A stretch of DNA of 64,000 nucleotides. Origin: JALSKU01 sp964556545. Lineage in GTDB: Bacteria > Campylobacterota > Campylobacteria > Campylobacterales > JALSKU01. The stretch spans positions 21,938 to 85,937 of the forward strand of contig CAZKWE010000009.1 in NCBI GenBank assembly GCA_964556545.1. Reading direction: 5' to 3'. Under the pieces are notes generated by a model. It did no database searches. It was given only the letters and a program-made list of their open reading frames with translations, and had not been told where the DNA came from. Positions 8,491-17,045 of the stretch are shown piece after piece (the stretch's first letter is position 1; each line of letters starts with the position of its first letter). Both the position numbers and the translations under genes were made by a program.

Positions 8491-8963
8491 GTGGATTTTG
8501 CTTCAATGAAGAAAATAGTAAAAAATTTGAAAAACTTAAAAAAAGATATCCCGATATAAAATCATTAACACTTCCGGGACTTTGGCTTATACAAGAACAA
8601 GAAGGCTGGATAAGTTTGGAAGCTATGAAATATTTGGCTAAAAAACTGGATTTAAGCGAAGCGGATATTTACTCGGTTGCAACATTTTATACAATGTTTA
8701 AACTTGAGCCAAAGGGCAAATATTATATATGTCTGTGCAAAACAGCAAGTTGTAAATTAAGGGGTAGTCAAAAGATACTTCAAAAAATAGAAAAAAAACT
8801 TGGAATCAAACCCGGAGAAACTACACCTGATGGCAAATTTTCTCTTGAAGAGGTTGAATGCCTTGGTGCTTGTGGCAATGCACCGGCAATGAGTTTAAAT
8901 GATATATATCATGAAAATTTAACGGTTGACAAAATTGAAAATATTTTAGACGGGTTAGAGTAA
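8487..8963 (+). CDS. nuoE: NADH-quinone oxidoreductase subunit E
   Basis: 24 kDa-type subunit of the NAD(P)H-dehydrogenase module, carrying [2Fe-2S] cluster N1a. I start it at the ATG at 8487 (GGGGAGTTGGACAG before it, ATGA overlap with nuoCD) rather than at an earlier in-frame ATG inside nuoD. This gives 158 residues. The thioredoxin-like domain shows the ligands Cys84 and Cys89 (CLCKTASC) and Cys125 and Cys129 (CLGACG). It is a true NuoE; several related Campylobacterota instead have unrelated small proteins in this position. Confidence 0.95.
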   Translation: MSGFCFNEENSKKFEKLKKRYPDIKSLTLPGLWLIQEQEGWISLEAMKYLAKKLDLSEADIYSVATFYTMFKLEPKGKYYICLCKTASCKLRGSQKILQKIEKKLGIKPGETTPDGKFSLEEVECLGACGNAPAMSLNDIYHENLTVDKIENILDGLE

Positions 8964-10207
8964 TGCTTGTAAAAATAGAAAGTAAAAATTTTGATATTAA
9001 AAATTCCCACAAAATTGATACGGCAATCGCAAACGGCAGATATAAAACTCTTGATAAAATTTTTGATTTAAAGCCTGAGGGTATTGTAGATGAGGTTGAC
9101 AAAAGCGGTCTTAGAGGAAAAGGAGGAGGTGGGGCACCTGCAGGTAAAAAATGGAAACTGATGCAGGGTTTTGAAAAAAGACAAAAATATCTTATCATAA
9201 ATGCTGACGAAAGTGAGCCGGGAACCTTTAAAGACAGACAAATAATGCAATACGACCCTCATCTCTTAATCGAAGGTATGATTGATACTTGCTATGCCAT
9301 AGGAGCGACAAAAGCATATATTTATATAAGAGGCGAATATTTTTTTTGGTATAACAGACTAAATGAAGCCATAGACGAAGCATACGAAAAAGGTTTTTTG
9401 GGAAACAATATAAAAAAAAGCAACTTTTGTCTTGATATAACGGTCCACAGAGGTGCAGGGGCTTATATATGCGGTGAAAAATCAGCACTTTTAGAATCTC
9501 TTGAGGGAAAAAGAGGACACCCAAGACTAAAGCCTCATAAAAAAGAGCCTGAATGGTTTTTTGGAGAGCCGGCCTTGGTAAACAATGTTGAAACCATATC
9601 TTCCGTGCCTTTTATAGTTGATAAAGGCTATGAAGCTTACAGAAGTTACGGAACACAAAAGAGTCCCGGCACTATGCTTTTTGGTATGAGCGGACATATA
9701 AACAATCCGGGCATTTATGAAGTTCCTTACGGTGTTAGTATGAAAGAGTATATACAAAAGATGGGAGGCGGGATTTTAAATGGGAAAAAACTCAAAGCAG
9801 TAATTCCGGGAGGTTCATCATGTCCTATACTCAGAGGTGATGAAATAGATGATATTACACTTGATTATGAATCATTAAAAGAGCATGGCTCAAGCTTAGG
9901 CACGGGCGGAATGATAATAATGGATGAAAATGTTTTTATCCCTGAAATTACCAAAAACCTGCTTGAATTTTACCATCACGAATCCTGCGGGCAGTGTACA
10001 CCGTGCCGTGAGGGAGTAGGGTGGAGCGATAGACTACTATATAAAATACTCTCAGGCAATGCAACAAAAAAAGATATAGATACTATACTGGATATAGCAG
10101 ATTTGATGAACGGAAAAACTGTCTGTGTCTTTGCACCGGCAGTATCTGCCGTTCTTGTAAGCCATATCAAAAAATTTCCGGATGAATTTTACTCTCTTGT
10201 AAAATAG
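8963..10207 (+). CDS. nuoF: NADH-quinone oxidoreductase subunit F, with E-to-K change in the nucleotide site
   Basis: 51 kDa flavoprotein that oxidises NAD(P)H with FMN and passes electrons to cluster N3. The 414 residues show the glycine-rich GLRGKGGGGAPAG (49-61), the FMN segment NADESEPGTFKDR (80-92), GAGAYICGEKSALLESLEG (164-182) and the N3 ligands in ESCGQCTPC near 345. At residue 173 the family's GEETAL reads GEKSAL; by my recall of E. coli numbering this is Glu183, the residue that disfavours NADPH. Start ATG overlaps the nuoE stop (TAATG). Last gene of this locus; nuoG is not adjacent. Confidence 0.96.
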   Translation: MLVKIESKNFDIKNSHKIDTAIANGRYKTLDKIFDLKPEGIVDEVDKSGLRGKGGGGAPAGKKWKLMQGFEKRQKYLIINADESEPGTFKDRQIMQYDPHLLIEGMIDTCYAIGATKAYIYIRGEYFFWYNRLNEAIDEAYEKGFLGNNIKKSNFCLDITVHRGAGAYICGEKSALLESLEGKRGHPRLKPHKKEPEWFFGEPALVNNVETISSVPFIVDKGYEAYRSYGTQKSPGTMLFGMSGHINNPGIYEVPYGVSMKEYIQKMGGGILNGKKLKAVIPGGSSCPILRGDEIDDITLDYESLKEHGSSLGTGGMIIMDENVFIPEITKNLLEFYHHESCGQCTPCREGVGWSDRLLYKILSGNATKKDIDTILDIADLMNGKTVCVFAPAVSAVLVSHIKKFPDEFYSLVK

Positions 10208-10262
10208 ACTTGTTCTGTAAAAAACACGGATATAATAAATTAGAGATACCCTTAATTTTTGA

Positions 10263-10460
10263 TTATTTAAAGAATTTTAATATTAAGCTTATTACAATGC
10301 TCAATAAAATAGATGAAGTTATCGGAAAATAAAATTTAAAATTTTCTTTTTCTATAACTATATCACCGGGAAGCCTAAAAAACGGAAAATCTCTAAAAAA
10401 ATACAAAAATACTCCAATCACTATAAACACAATACCCAAAACAATAAATATCTTATGCAT
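10263..10460 (-). CDS. DUF2905-family small membrane protein
   Basis: A 65-residue protein with two membrane helices flanking the family signature FFRLPGDIVIEKENFKFYFP (residues 26-45), followed by TSILLSIVISLIL. Such proteins are widespread, usually 65-75 residues, and have no established function. The start overlaps the end of the upstream PDC-sensor gene by 8 bases, so the two form a minus-strand pair. It converges with nuoF across a 55-base gap. Confidence 0.85.
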   Translation of the reverse strand: MHKIFIVLGIVFIVIGVFLYFFRDFPFFRLPGDIVIEKENFKFYFPITSSILLSIVISLILKFFK

Positions 10461-11352
10461 CTCTTTTTATGCTTTTTAAATAATAAGCAAGTCCGAAGAG
10501 TAAAAATGTAACACCAATCAATAAAAATACGGCATAGAGTATTTTTTCAGGCCCTATAATGGCAAATTTAAAAACAAGCATCAAAGCTTCTATCGAAAGA
10601 GCTATTATAATGGAACCTAAAAATCTTATCATTGTTTTATGAATATCATCTATATCTGTTTTTGAATTTTTTCCTAAAACTTCTTCTTCAAATATTGTTT
10701 TTATAAGATCAAATATTGCCAAAGAGAGAGTTATAAGAATTGTGGACTCAAATATTTCCTTGATATCAAGTTTTTCTATGTTAAATCCGTAAATTGCAAT
10801 ACTGCTCAAACCTTTGAAAAACAGCAAAAATGCTACCAAAAACAAAGCAAAACAAAAAAGTGCATATGCAACTTTATTGAATTTGCCAAAAATAGAATCA
10901 ATTGAAGTCGGATGAATAATCTTAAGTAATTTTTTTAAAGCTATATCAAGGCATACGACAAATTTCAATTTTCCGTTATCATCATAAACCGGATATGAGG
11001 CGGTTACAACAATTTCATTGGTTTTAGAAGAAGGATAAGGATCAGTCATTATACATTTTTTCTCTTTTACCGCTCTGTAATATGATGCCCTTAAACTTTT
11101 ATTGGAGTTTTTGCCTTTTCTGTAATCCGCATTGTTAGAAATCGCATTTATGATTTGTACGCCCTGTCTATCAAGTATATACAAGGCATCTATCTGGGCA
11201 TTCTCTTTTTTTATCTTTTTTAGCGCCTGAATGATATCCTCTTCGGATATATTTGGTAAAGAGTTTGGTATATTTCTTGTAAGCAAAAAACACAAAAAAG
11301 CTCTGGCATTTACTCTGACTTCATTAAAATCCTGAATCTCTCTGGATACCAT
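10453..11352 (-). CDS. PDC/Cache-type sensor membrane protein without output domain
   Basis: A 299-residue protein. Residues about 30-145 resemble a PDC (Cache-like) ligand-binding domain: ALYILDRQGVQI, RKGKNSNKSLRASYYRAV, MTDPYPSSKTNEIVVTAS and a closing YDDNGKLKFVVCLDI. The rest is a membrane domain with about four or five helices (near 165-190, 205-225, 240-262, 268-295). There is no kinase, cyclase, EAL or chemotaxis domain, so signal output must go through a partner or through the membrane domain. No signal helix precedes the PDC part, which is unusual. Similar proteins are annotated only loosely in Campylobacterota. Confidence 0.65.
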   Translation of the reverse strand: MVSREIQDFNEVRVNARAFLCFLLTRNIPNSLPNISEEDIIQALKKIKKENAQIDALYILDRQGVQIINAISNNADYRKGKNSNKSLRASYYRAVKEKKCIMTDPYPSSKTNEIVVTASYPVYDDNGKLKFVVCLDIALKKLLKIIHPTSIDSIFGKFNKVAYALFCFALFLVAFLLFFKGLSSIAIYGFNIEKLDIKEIFESTILITLSLAIFDLIKTIFEEEVLGKNSKTDIDDIHKTMIRFLGSIIIALSIEALMLVFKFAIIGPEKILYAVFLLIGVTFLLFGLAYYLKSIKRDA

Positions 11353-11430
11353 AACTTACCTCATTTTAAGATCTCTAATTGTTATTATAACAAATTTATG
11401 ATACAATGTCTCTTCTTAAAAGGTAAAGTT

Positions 11431-12291
11431 TTGGTAAGAGCAAAGAAAAAATTTGGTCAAAATTTTTTAAAAGATGAGATCGTTTTAGATAAAATCATCC
11501 AATCGATGCCCAATGACAACTTAAAAGTTATCGAAATTGGACCTGGATTAGGTGATTTGACGAAAAAGCTTTTGCAACAAAAAAATGTTGTAGCTTTTGA
11601 GATAGATGATGAACTGTGTGATATTTTAAAAAAAGAGTTTTCCTCTTCTTTGAAAAAAGGAGAACTTTTATTAAACTGCACGGATGTGTTGCAATATTGG
11701 GAAGATAAGAACCTTTTTAATGAAAAATACAATTTGGTGGCAAATCTACCATATTATATTGCAACAAAAATAGTGATAAATGCACTAAAAGATGACAATT
11801 GCAAAAATATTATAGTTATGCTTCAAAGCGAAGTAGCCTATAAATTTTGTGCCGAAACCGGAGATAAAGATTTTTCATATTTGGCTGTCATTGCTGATTT
11901 GATAGGCAATAGATCAATTGTATGTGATGTGGAGCCTAAGAGTTTTATTCCGCCGCCAAAAGTTTCATCTTCGGTTTTGAAGATAGAAAAACAAAGGGAT
12001 TTAAAAAGCAAGGAACTGTTTTGTGATGAAAAAGAAATCAAACAGTTTGAACAGTTTTTAAAAAATGCTTTTAAAGCCCCCAGGAAAACTCTGTCAAAAA
12101 ATTTATCCGACTTTGGAAAAGATAAAATAAAATATATCTTTTCCGAATTGAATTTGGATATAAAAATCAGACCTCATCAACTATCTTCGATCAAATATCT
12201 TGAAATTTTTAATATATTGAAGGATATAAATGGAAGAGAAAACAAAGGCAAAGAGGACAAATCCTCCTGCCAAAAAACAACAAAGCAGTAA
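11431..12291 (+). CDS. rsmA: 16S rRNA (A1518/A1519) dimethyltransferase KsgA
   Basis: SAM-dependent enzyme that dimethylates two adenines in helix 45 of 16S rRNA during 30S assembly. I start it at TTG 11431, preceded by AAAAGGTAAAG, giving MVRAKKKFGQNFLKD as in the family; an ATG in frame at 11398 would add 11 residues but sits in a promoter-like stretch without a ribosome binding site. The product has about 286 residues, with the SAM motif VIEIGPGLGDLTK and the catalytic NLPYYIATKIV. The 3' end overlaps rnj by 62 bases. Confidence 0.93.
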   Translation: MVRAKKKFGQNFLKDEIVLDKIIQSMPNDNLKVIEIGPGLGDLTKKLLQQKNVVAFEIDDELCDILKKEFSSSLKKGELLLNCTDVLQYWEDKNLFNEKYNLVANLPYYIATKIVINALKDDNCKNIIVMLQSEVAYKFCAETGDKDFSYLAVIADLIGNRSIVCDVEPKSFIPPPKVSSSVLKIEKQRDLKSKELFCDEKEIKQFEQFLKNAFKAPRKTLSKNLSDFGKDKIKYIFSELNLDIKIRPHQLSSIKYLEIFNILKDINGRENKGKEDKSSCQKTTKQ

Positions 12292-14125
12292 TGCAAACAA
12301 GCCGAACAGGCAAAAAAACAGAAATAAAGCAAACGCCATAGGAAAACAAAGATCGTCTGCACAAAAAAATGAATCTTGGTACAAGGATTTGCAAAAGAGT
12401 ATAGAAGCAAACAAAAAGATTCAAGAACAAAGAGTTTATCCTATGAACTTTAAAGCATCAAACTCAAATGATAAAATAAAAATAACTCCTCTTGGAGGAC
12501 TTGGTGAAATCGGTGGAAACATGATGGTAATGGAAACCAATACCAGTGCCATTATCATTGATGTCGGAATGAGTTTTCCCGATGACGAAATGCATGGAGT
12601 TGATATATTAGTTCCTGATTTTTCATATTTAAGAAGCATTAAAAACAAGATAAAAGGTATCGTTATCACCCATGCACATGAAGACCACATAGGAGCCTTG
12701 CCTTATCTTTTTAAAAATCAGGATTTGCAATTTCCCATATATGCCACACCTTTGCCTCTTGGCATGATAGCCAACAAATTTGATGAGCACAAAATATCAA
12801 AGAAATTTTTCAGGCCTGTTGAAAAAAGAAAGATTTATCAAATAGGTGATTTTGATATAGAATGGATACACATAACCCATTCCATTATAGATGCTTCCTC
12901 ACTTGCAATAACCACAAAAGCAGGAACAATCATACATACCGGTGATTTTAAAATAGACCATACTCCAATAGACGGTCTTCCGGCAGATTTGCACAGATTT
13001 GCATATTATGGGGACAAAGGTGTTTTATGTCTTTTGAGCGATAGTACAAATTCATACAATCCGGGCTTTACGAGAAGTGAAAGTTCTGTGGGTCCTACTT
13101 TTGACTCCATTTTTGCACATGCAAAAGGAAGGGTTATCATGTCAACATTCTCCTCCAATATACACAGAGTTTATCAAGCCATATCTCATGGCATAAAATA
13201 TGGAAGAAAAGTGGCAGTCATAGGAAGAAGTATGGAAAAAAATCTAAATACCGCAATGGAGCTTGGATACATAAAACTTGACAATAAAATTTTTATAGAT
13301 GCCCATGAAGTAAACAGATACAATGATAAAGATGTCTTGATAGTAACAACCGGCAGTCAGGGAGAAGCTATGAGTGCACTTTTTAGAATGGCTACAAATG
13401 AACACAGACATATCAAAATAAAACCGACTGACCAGATAATAATATCGGCAAAAGCAATCCCCGGCAATGAGGCAAGTGTTTCAAAAGTTTTAAATTATCT
13501 TTATAAATCGGGTGCTGATGTGGCTTATAAGGATTTTAGCGAAATTCATGTCAGCGGACATGCAGCACAAGAAGAGCAAAAGCTGATGCTCAGACTTGTT
13601 AAACCAAAATTTTTTCTGCCGGTTCACGGAGAGTATAATCATATACACAGGCACAAGGAAACTGCCGTAAAATGTGGAATTCCTGAAAAAAATATATATC
13701 TTATGAGCGATGGGGAACAAATAGAAATTACCCAAAAGTACTTTAAAAAAGTTGGATCTGTTAAAACAGGTAAAATTTATATAGACAATCAGATCAACAA
13801 ACAAATCGAAAATGATGTTGTCATAGATAGACAAAAATTGGCTGAAGCCGGTATAGTATCCGTAATTGCACAGATAGACAAGAGTACAAACAAACTCATA
13901 GGAAAACCTAAAGTTTTAAGCTATGGACTGGTTGCCGATAAAGATATGCAAAAATTTTCAAAAGAGGTGGAAGATATACTTGATCAACTTCTTATAAATG
14001 CAAAAAGTGAAATGTTAGGTAATCCAAAGGCTGTTGAAAATGCTTTAAGACAAGCAGTTAGAAAACATGTTTTTAGAAAAATGAAAAAATATCCTACTGT
14101 TGTTCCGACTATATTTATACTATAA
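12230..14125 (+). CDS. rnj: Ribonuclease J with basic N-terminal extension
   Basis: Metallo-beta-lactamase/beta-CASP RNase with 5'-3' exonuclease and endonuclease activity, central to mRNA decay in Campylobacterota. Of 631 residues, the first 70 or so are a Lys/Asn/Gln-rich disordered extension, as known for H. pylori RNase J. The core starts at KITPLGGLGEIGGN. Metal ligands sit in VITHAHEDHIGALP (near 145-158) and IIHTGDFKIDHTP (near 235). The beta-CASP and C-terminal segments VSGHAAQEEQK and FLPVHGEYNH follow. The 62-base overlap with ksgA includes the whole start region. Confidence 0.95.
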   Translation: MEEKTKAKRTNPPAKKQQSSNANKPNRQKNRNKANAIGKQRSSAQKNESWYKDLQKSIEANKKIQEQRVYPMNFKASNSNDKIKITPLGGLGEIGGNMMVMETNTSAIIIDVGMSFPDDEMHGVDILVPDFSYLRSIKNKIKGIVITHAHEDHIGALPYLFKNQDLQFPIYATPLPLGMIANKFDEHKISKKFFRPVEKRKIYQIGDFDIEWIHITHSIIDASSLAITTKAGTIIHTGDFKIDHTPIDGLPADLHRFAYYGDKGVLCLLSDSTNSYNPGFTRSESSVGPTFDSIFAHAKGRVIMSTFSSNIHRVYQAISHGIKYGRKVAVIGRSMEKNLNTAMELGYIKLDNKIFIDAHEVNRYNDKDVLIVTTGSQGEAMSALFRMATNEHRHIKIKPTDQIIISAKAIPGNEASVSKVLNYLYKSGADVAYKDFSEIHVSGHAAQEEQKLMLRLVKPKFFLPVHGEYNHIHRHKETAVKCGIPEKNIYLMSDGEQIEITQKYFKKVGSVKTGKIYIDNQINKQIENDVVIDRQKLAEAGIVSVIAQIDKSTNKLIGKPKVLSYGLVADKDMQKFSKEVEDILDQLLINAKSEMLGNPKAVENALRQAVRKHVFRKMKKYPTVVPTIFIL

Positions 14126-14133
14126 GGCAGAAA

Positions 14134-15093
14134 ATGAATTTTACAAATATCGCCAAAGATGTTTTAAGAACCGAAGCAAATGAGCTTTTAAGAGCGGCAA
14201 ATGAATTAGATGATGAAATAGAAAAAGCAGTTGAGATTGCCTATGAAACAAAAGGTAAACTCATAGTTACAGGAGTAGGAAAATCGGGGCTTATAGGAGC
14301 TAAAATCGCTGCAACTTTAGCAAGTACCGGAACAAGTAGTTTTTTTATACACCCTACTGAAGCCATGCATGGTGATCTTGGAATGATAGGAAGCGAAGAT
14401 AGTGTTTTGGCCATAAGTTACAGTGGAGAAAGTGAAGAACTTATAAGATTACTGCCTCATTTAAAAAGATTTGATATACCTCTTATAGCCATGGCAAAAA
14501 GTAAAAATACAACTCTTGGAAGATATGCAGATGTTTTTTTATCTGTTGATATACAAAAAGAAGCATGTCCTTTAAATACTGCTCCGACAAGCTCAACTAC
14601 TCTAACTTTGGCTCTTGGAGATGCACTGGCGGTATGTCTGATGAAAAAAAGAGGATTTAAGAAAGAGGATTTTGCCTCTTTTCACCCGGGAGGAAGCTTG
14701 GGTAAAAAACTTTTTGTGAAAGTAAAAGATATTATGCAAAAAGAATCTTTGCCAATTTGTCCGAAAGATACTCCCATGAAAGAAGCGGTTATCACCATGA
14801 GTGAAGGAAGACTTGGCAATGCACTTTTGGTTGATAATGAAAAGCTTGTTGCAATTCTTAGTGACGGTGATGTAAGAAGAGCTTTGCAAGAGAGCGATTT
14901 TGATATAGAAAAACCTGCTTTTTTATATGCAAACAAAAACCCGAAAACCATAAGCAATGAAAATTTGCTTGCAAGCGATGCTCTAAAAGAGATAGAAAAA
15001 TATAAAATACAGATATTGGCTGTAACAGATAAAAAAAACCATATAAAAGGTGTTTTACATATACACCATTTAGTAGAAGCGGGTATAAAATAA
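14134..15093 (+). CDS. kdsD: D-arabinose 5-phosphate isomerase, KdsD/KpsF family
   Basis: Interconverts ribulose 5-phosphate and arabinose 5-phosphate for KDO synthesis in lipopolysaccharide. The 319 residues hold an N-terminal SIS domain (about 30-180; GVGKSGLIGAKIAATLASTG and HPTEAMHGDLGMI) and two C-terminal CBS domains (about 200-319; KDIMQKESLPIC and LLVDNEKLVAILSDGDVRR). It starts 8 bases after rnj with AAGGCAGAAA before the ATG. The ksgA-rnj-kdsD order matches what is known from Helicobacter. Confidence 0.93.
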   Translation: MNFTNIAKDVLRTEANELLRAANELDDEIEKAVEIAYETKGKLIVTGVGKSGLIGAKIAATLASTGTSSFFIHPTEAMHGDLGMIGSEDSVLAISYSGESEELIRLLPHLKRFDIPLIAMAKSKNTTLGRYADVFLSVDIQKEACPLNTAPTSSTTLTLALGDALAVCLMKKRGFKKEDFASFHPGGSLGKKLFVKVKDIMQKESLPICPKDTPMKEAVITMSEGRLGNALLVDNEKLVAILSDGDVRRALQESDFDIEKPAFLYANKNPKTISNENLLASDALKEIEKYKIQILAVTDKKNHIKGVLHIHHLVEAGIK

Positions 15094-15102
15094 AGGAAAA
15101 CT

Positions 15103-15861
15103 TTGGAAAAAATACGACTTAATAAAATGATATCTCACAATACGAGATATTCAAGAAGAGAAGCGGATGAACTTATAAAAAATGCAGAAGTAACACTTGA
15201 CGGAAAGGTTGTAACAGATTTATCCACCAAGGTTGATTTTGGTGATAAAATACATATAAAAGGAAGAAGGCTTTACAGAAAAGATCACTTTAGTGTTATT
15301 GTTTATCACAAAAGAAAAGGTGAATTAGTCACCAAAAAAGATGACAGAGGTAGAAAAACAATATATGATAATTTACCAAAAAAATTCTCACACTATCTTC
15401 CTGTCGGAAGACTTGATTTTACAAGTGAAGGACTTTTACTTTTAACCGATTCGCCCAATGTGGCGGGAAAGCTTATGCAAAGCAACCTTGAAAGGATTTA
15501 CTATCTTAAAATTGAAGGTGAAGTAACCGATGCTATGCAAGAGGGTATGAAAAATGGTGTTTTTATAGACTCAAAAGTCGGCGGTCACAAAAACAGTGAT
15601 ATAGAATCTATGCAAATAGCTCCTTTTTTGGGATATAAGATTATAAAAAATTCTCCTACTTTTTCAAAACTAAAAGTTGCTATAAAGGAAGGGAAAAACA
15701 GAGAACTTAGAAGATTTTTTGCATATTTTGATTCAAATGTGGTAGACTTAAAAAGAGTAAGTTTCGGAGGAATTGATTTGGGTATGCTAAAAGAGGGCAA
15801 AACAAGATTTCTCACAAAAAGTGAATATCAAAGTCTTCATGACTTTTTGCATAAAAAATGA
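15103..15861 (+). CDS. rluB: Pseudouridine synthase, RluB/RsuA family
   Basis: Likely converts a uridine of 23S rRNA helix 80 (RluB) or of 16S rRNA (RsuA) to pseudouridine; sequence alone does not fully separate the two. The 252 residues start with an S4 RNA-binding domain (about 1-60, RLNKMISHNTRYSRREAD) and continue into the catalytic domain with the nucleophilic Asp in GRLDFTSEGLLLLT near 105-118. The start is TTG at 15103 after TAAAGGAAAAC. It overlaps rarA by 4 bases. Confidence 0.88.
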   Translation: MEKIRLNKMISHNTRYSRREADELIKNAEVTLDGKVVTDLSTKVDFGDKIHIKGRRLYRKDHFSVIVYHKRKGELVTKKDDRGRKTIYDNLPKKFSHYLPVGRLDFTSEGLLLLTDSPNVAGKLMQSNLERIYYLKIEGEVTDAMQEGMKNGVFIDSKVGGHKNSDIESMQIAPFLGYKIIKNSPTFSKLKVAIKEGKNRELRRFFAYFDSNVVDLKRVSFGGIDLGMLKEGKTRFLTKSEYQSLHDFLHKK

Positions 15862-17045
15862 GTCTTAATTTAACCGCTATACTTCAACCAAAAAATCTTG
15901 ATGAATTTATCGGTCAAAGCCATATATTGAGTAATGACAAGCCTCTTTATAAGCTTATAAATAAAAAAGAAATTCCTCATATGGTATTTTTTGGCCCCCC
16001 GGGATGCGGCAAAACCACACTTGCCAAAATCTGTGCTTCACGATTGGAAAGTTCATTTCACTACCTTGATGCTACAAATCTCAAAGTAGAAGATATAAGA
16101 AAAATATTATCAAAAAATACTCTTTTAAAACCACTTATCTTCATAGATGAAATACACAGACTATCAAAAAATCAACAAGAAGTTCTACTTTTGCCGATGG
16201 AAAGAAAAAACTGTATCATCATAGGAGCAAGTACGGAAAATCCTTATTACTCTTTGACTTCGGGCATAAGGTCACGAATGATGCTGTTTAAATTCAAACC
16301 GCTAAACAAAAAAGAGCTTGAGAGTATTCTTGAAATGGCAATCCGAAAATTTGGTTTTAAGATTGAAAATGATGCAAAAGAGTATCTTTTGCATACAAGC
16401 GGCAATGATGCCAGAAGCATGTTAAATCTGATAGAATTTGCACTTGTAATTGAAAAAAATATTACACTAAAAACTCTAAAATCTCTTAAAGATATGCCTT
16501 CAAAAGAAGGAGTAAATTCAAAAGAGACACACTATGATCTTATAAGTGCACTTATAAAAAGTATAAGAGGAAGTGATATAGATGCCTCTTTGTATTATCT
16601 TGCAAGGATAATTGAAGCCGGAGAAAAAGCAGAGTATATAGCAAGAAGACTTGTTATCCTCTCAAGCGAAGATATAGGAAATGCAAACCCGAATGCATTG
16701 AATTTGGCAACCAATACACTAACTGCCGTTGCCCATATAGGATATCCGGAAGCGAAGATCATATTATCGCAATGTGTCATATATCTTGCATCATCACCAA
16801 AATCAAACAGCAGTTATAAAGCTATAAAAAATGCTCAAAAATATATAAAACAAAATACTTTAAAACCCATACCGAATCATTTAAAACAAAATTCCGAGGA
16901 TTATCTTTATCCTCATGATTTTGGCGGATATATAAAGCAAGAGTATATGAAAGATAGTGTAAAATTTTATAAAAATAATAAAATAGGCTTTGAAAAAACT
17001 CTAAATGAGTGGCTTAAAAAATTAAAAACGGAGACAAACAATTGA
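15858..17045 (+). CDS. rarA: Replication-associated recombination protein A (RarA/MgsA)
   Basis: AAA+ ATPase acting at stalled replication forks with single-strand-binding protein. The 395-residue protein carries Walker A GPPGCGKTTLAK (near 47-58), Walker B LIFIDEIHRLSKNQQ (near 95-109), the sensor segment IIGASTENPYYSL, and the C-terminal MgsA domain (RRLVILSSEDIGNANP, near 268-283). The start overlaps rluB by 4 bases (ATGA) and the stop overlaps the next gene's TTG start, so expression is coupled. Confidence 0.93.
   Translation: MSLNLTAILQPKNLDEFIGQSHILSNDKPLYKLINKKEIPHMVFFGPPGCGKTTLAKICASRLESSFHYLDATNLKVEDIRKILSKNTLLKPLIFIDEIHRLSKNQQEVLLLPMERKNCIIIGASTENPYYSLTSGIRSRMMLFKFKPLNKKELESILEMAIRKFGFKIENDAKEYLLHTSGNDARSMLNLIEFALVIEKNITLKTLKSLKDMPSKEGVNSKETHYDLISALIKSIRGSDIDASLYYLARIIEAGEKAEYIARRLVILSSEDIGNANPNALNLATNTLTAVAHIGYPEAKIILSQCVIYLASSPKSNSSYKAIKNAQKYIKQNTLKPIPNHLKQNSEDYLYPHDFGGYIKQEYMKDSVKFYKNNKIGFEKTLNEWLKKLKTETNN

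Noticed and set aside
10210..10236. TATAAT at 10231-10236 as a plus-strand promoter
   Set aside because: No plus-strand gene follows; the next genes are on the minus strand and no RNA structure is evident.
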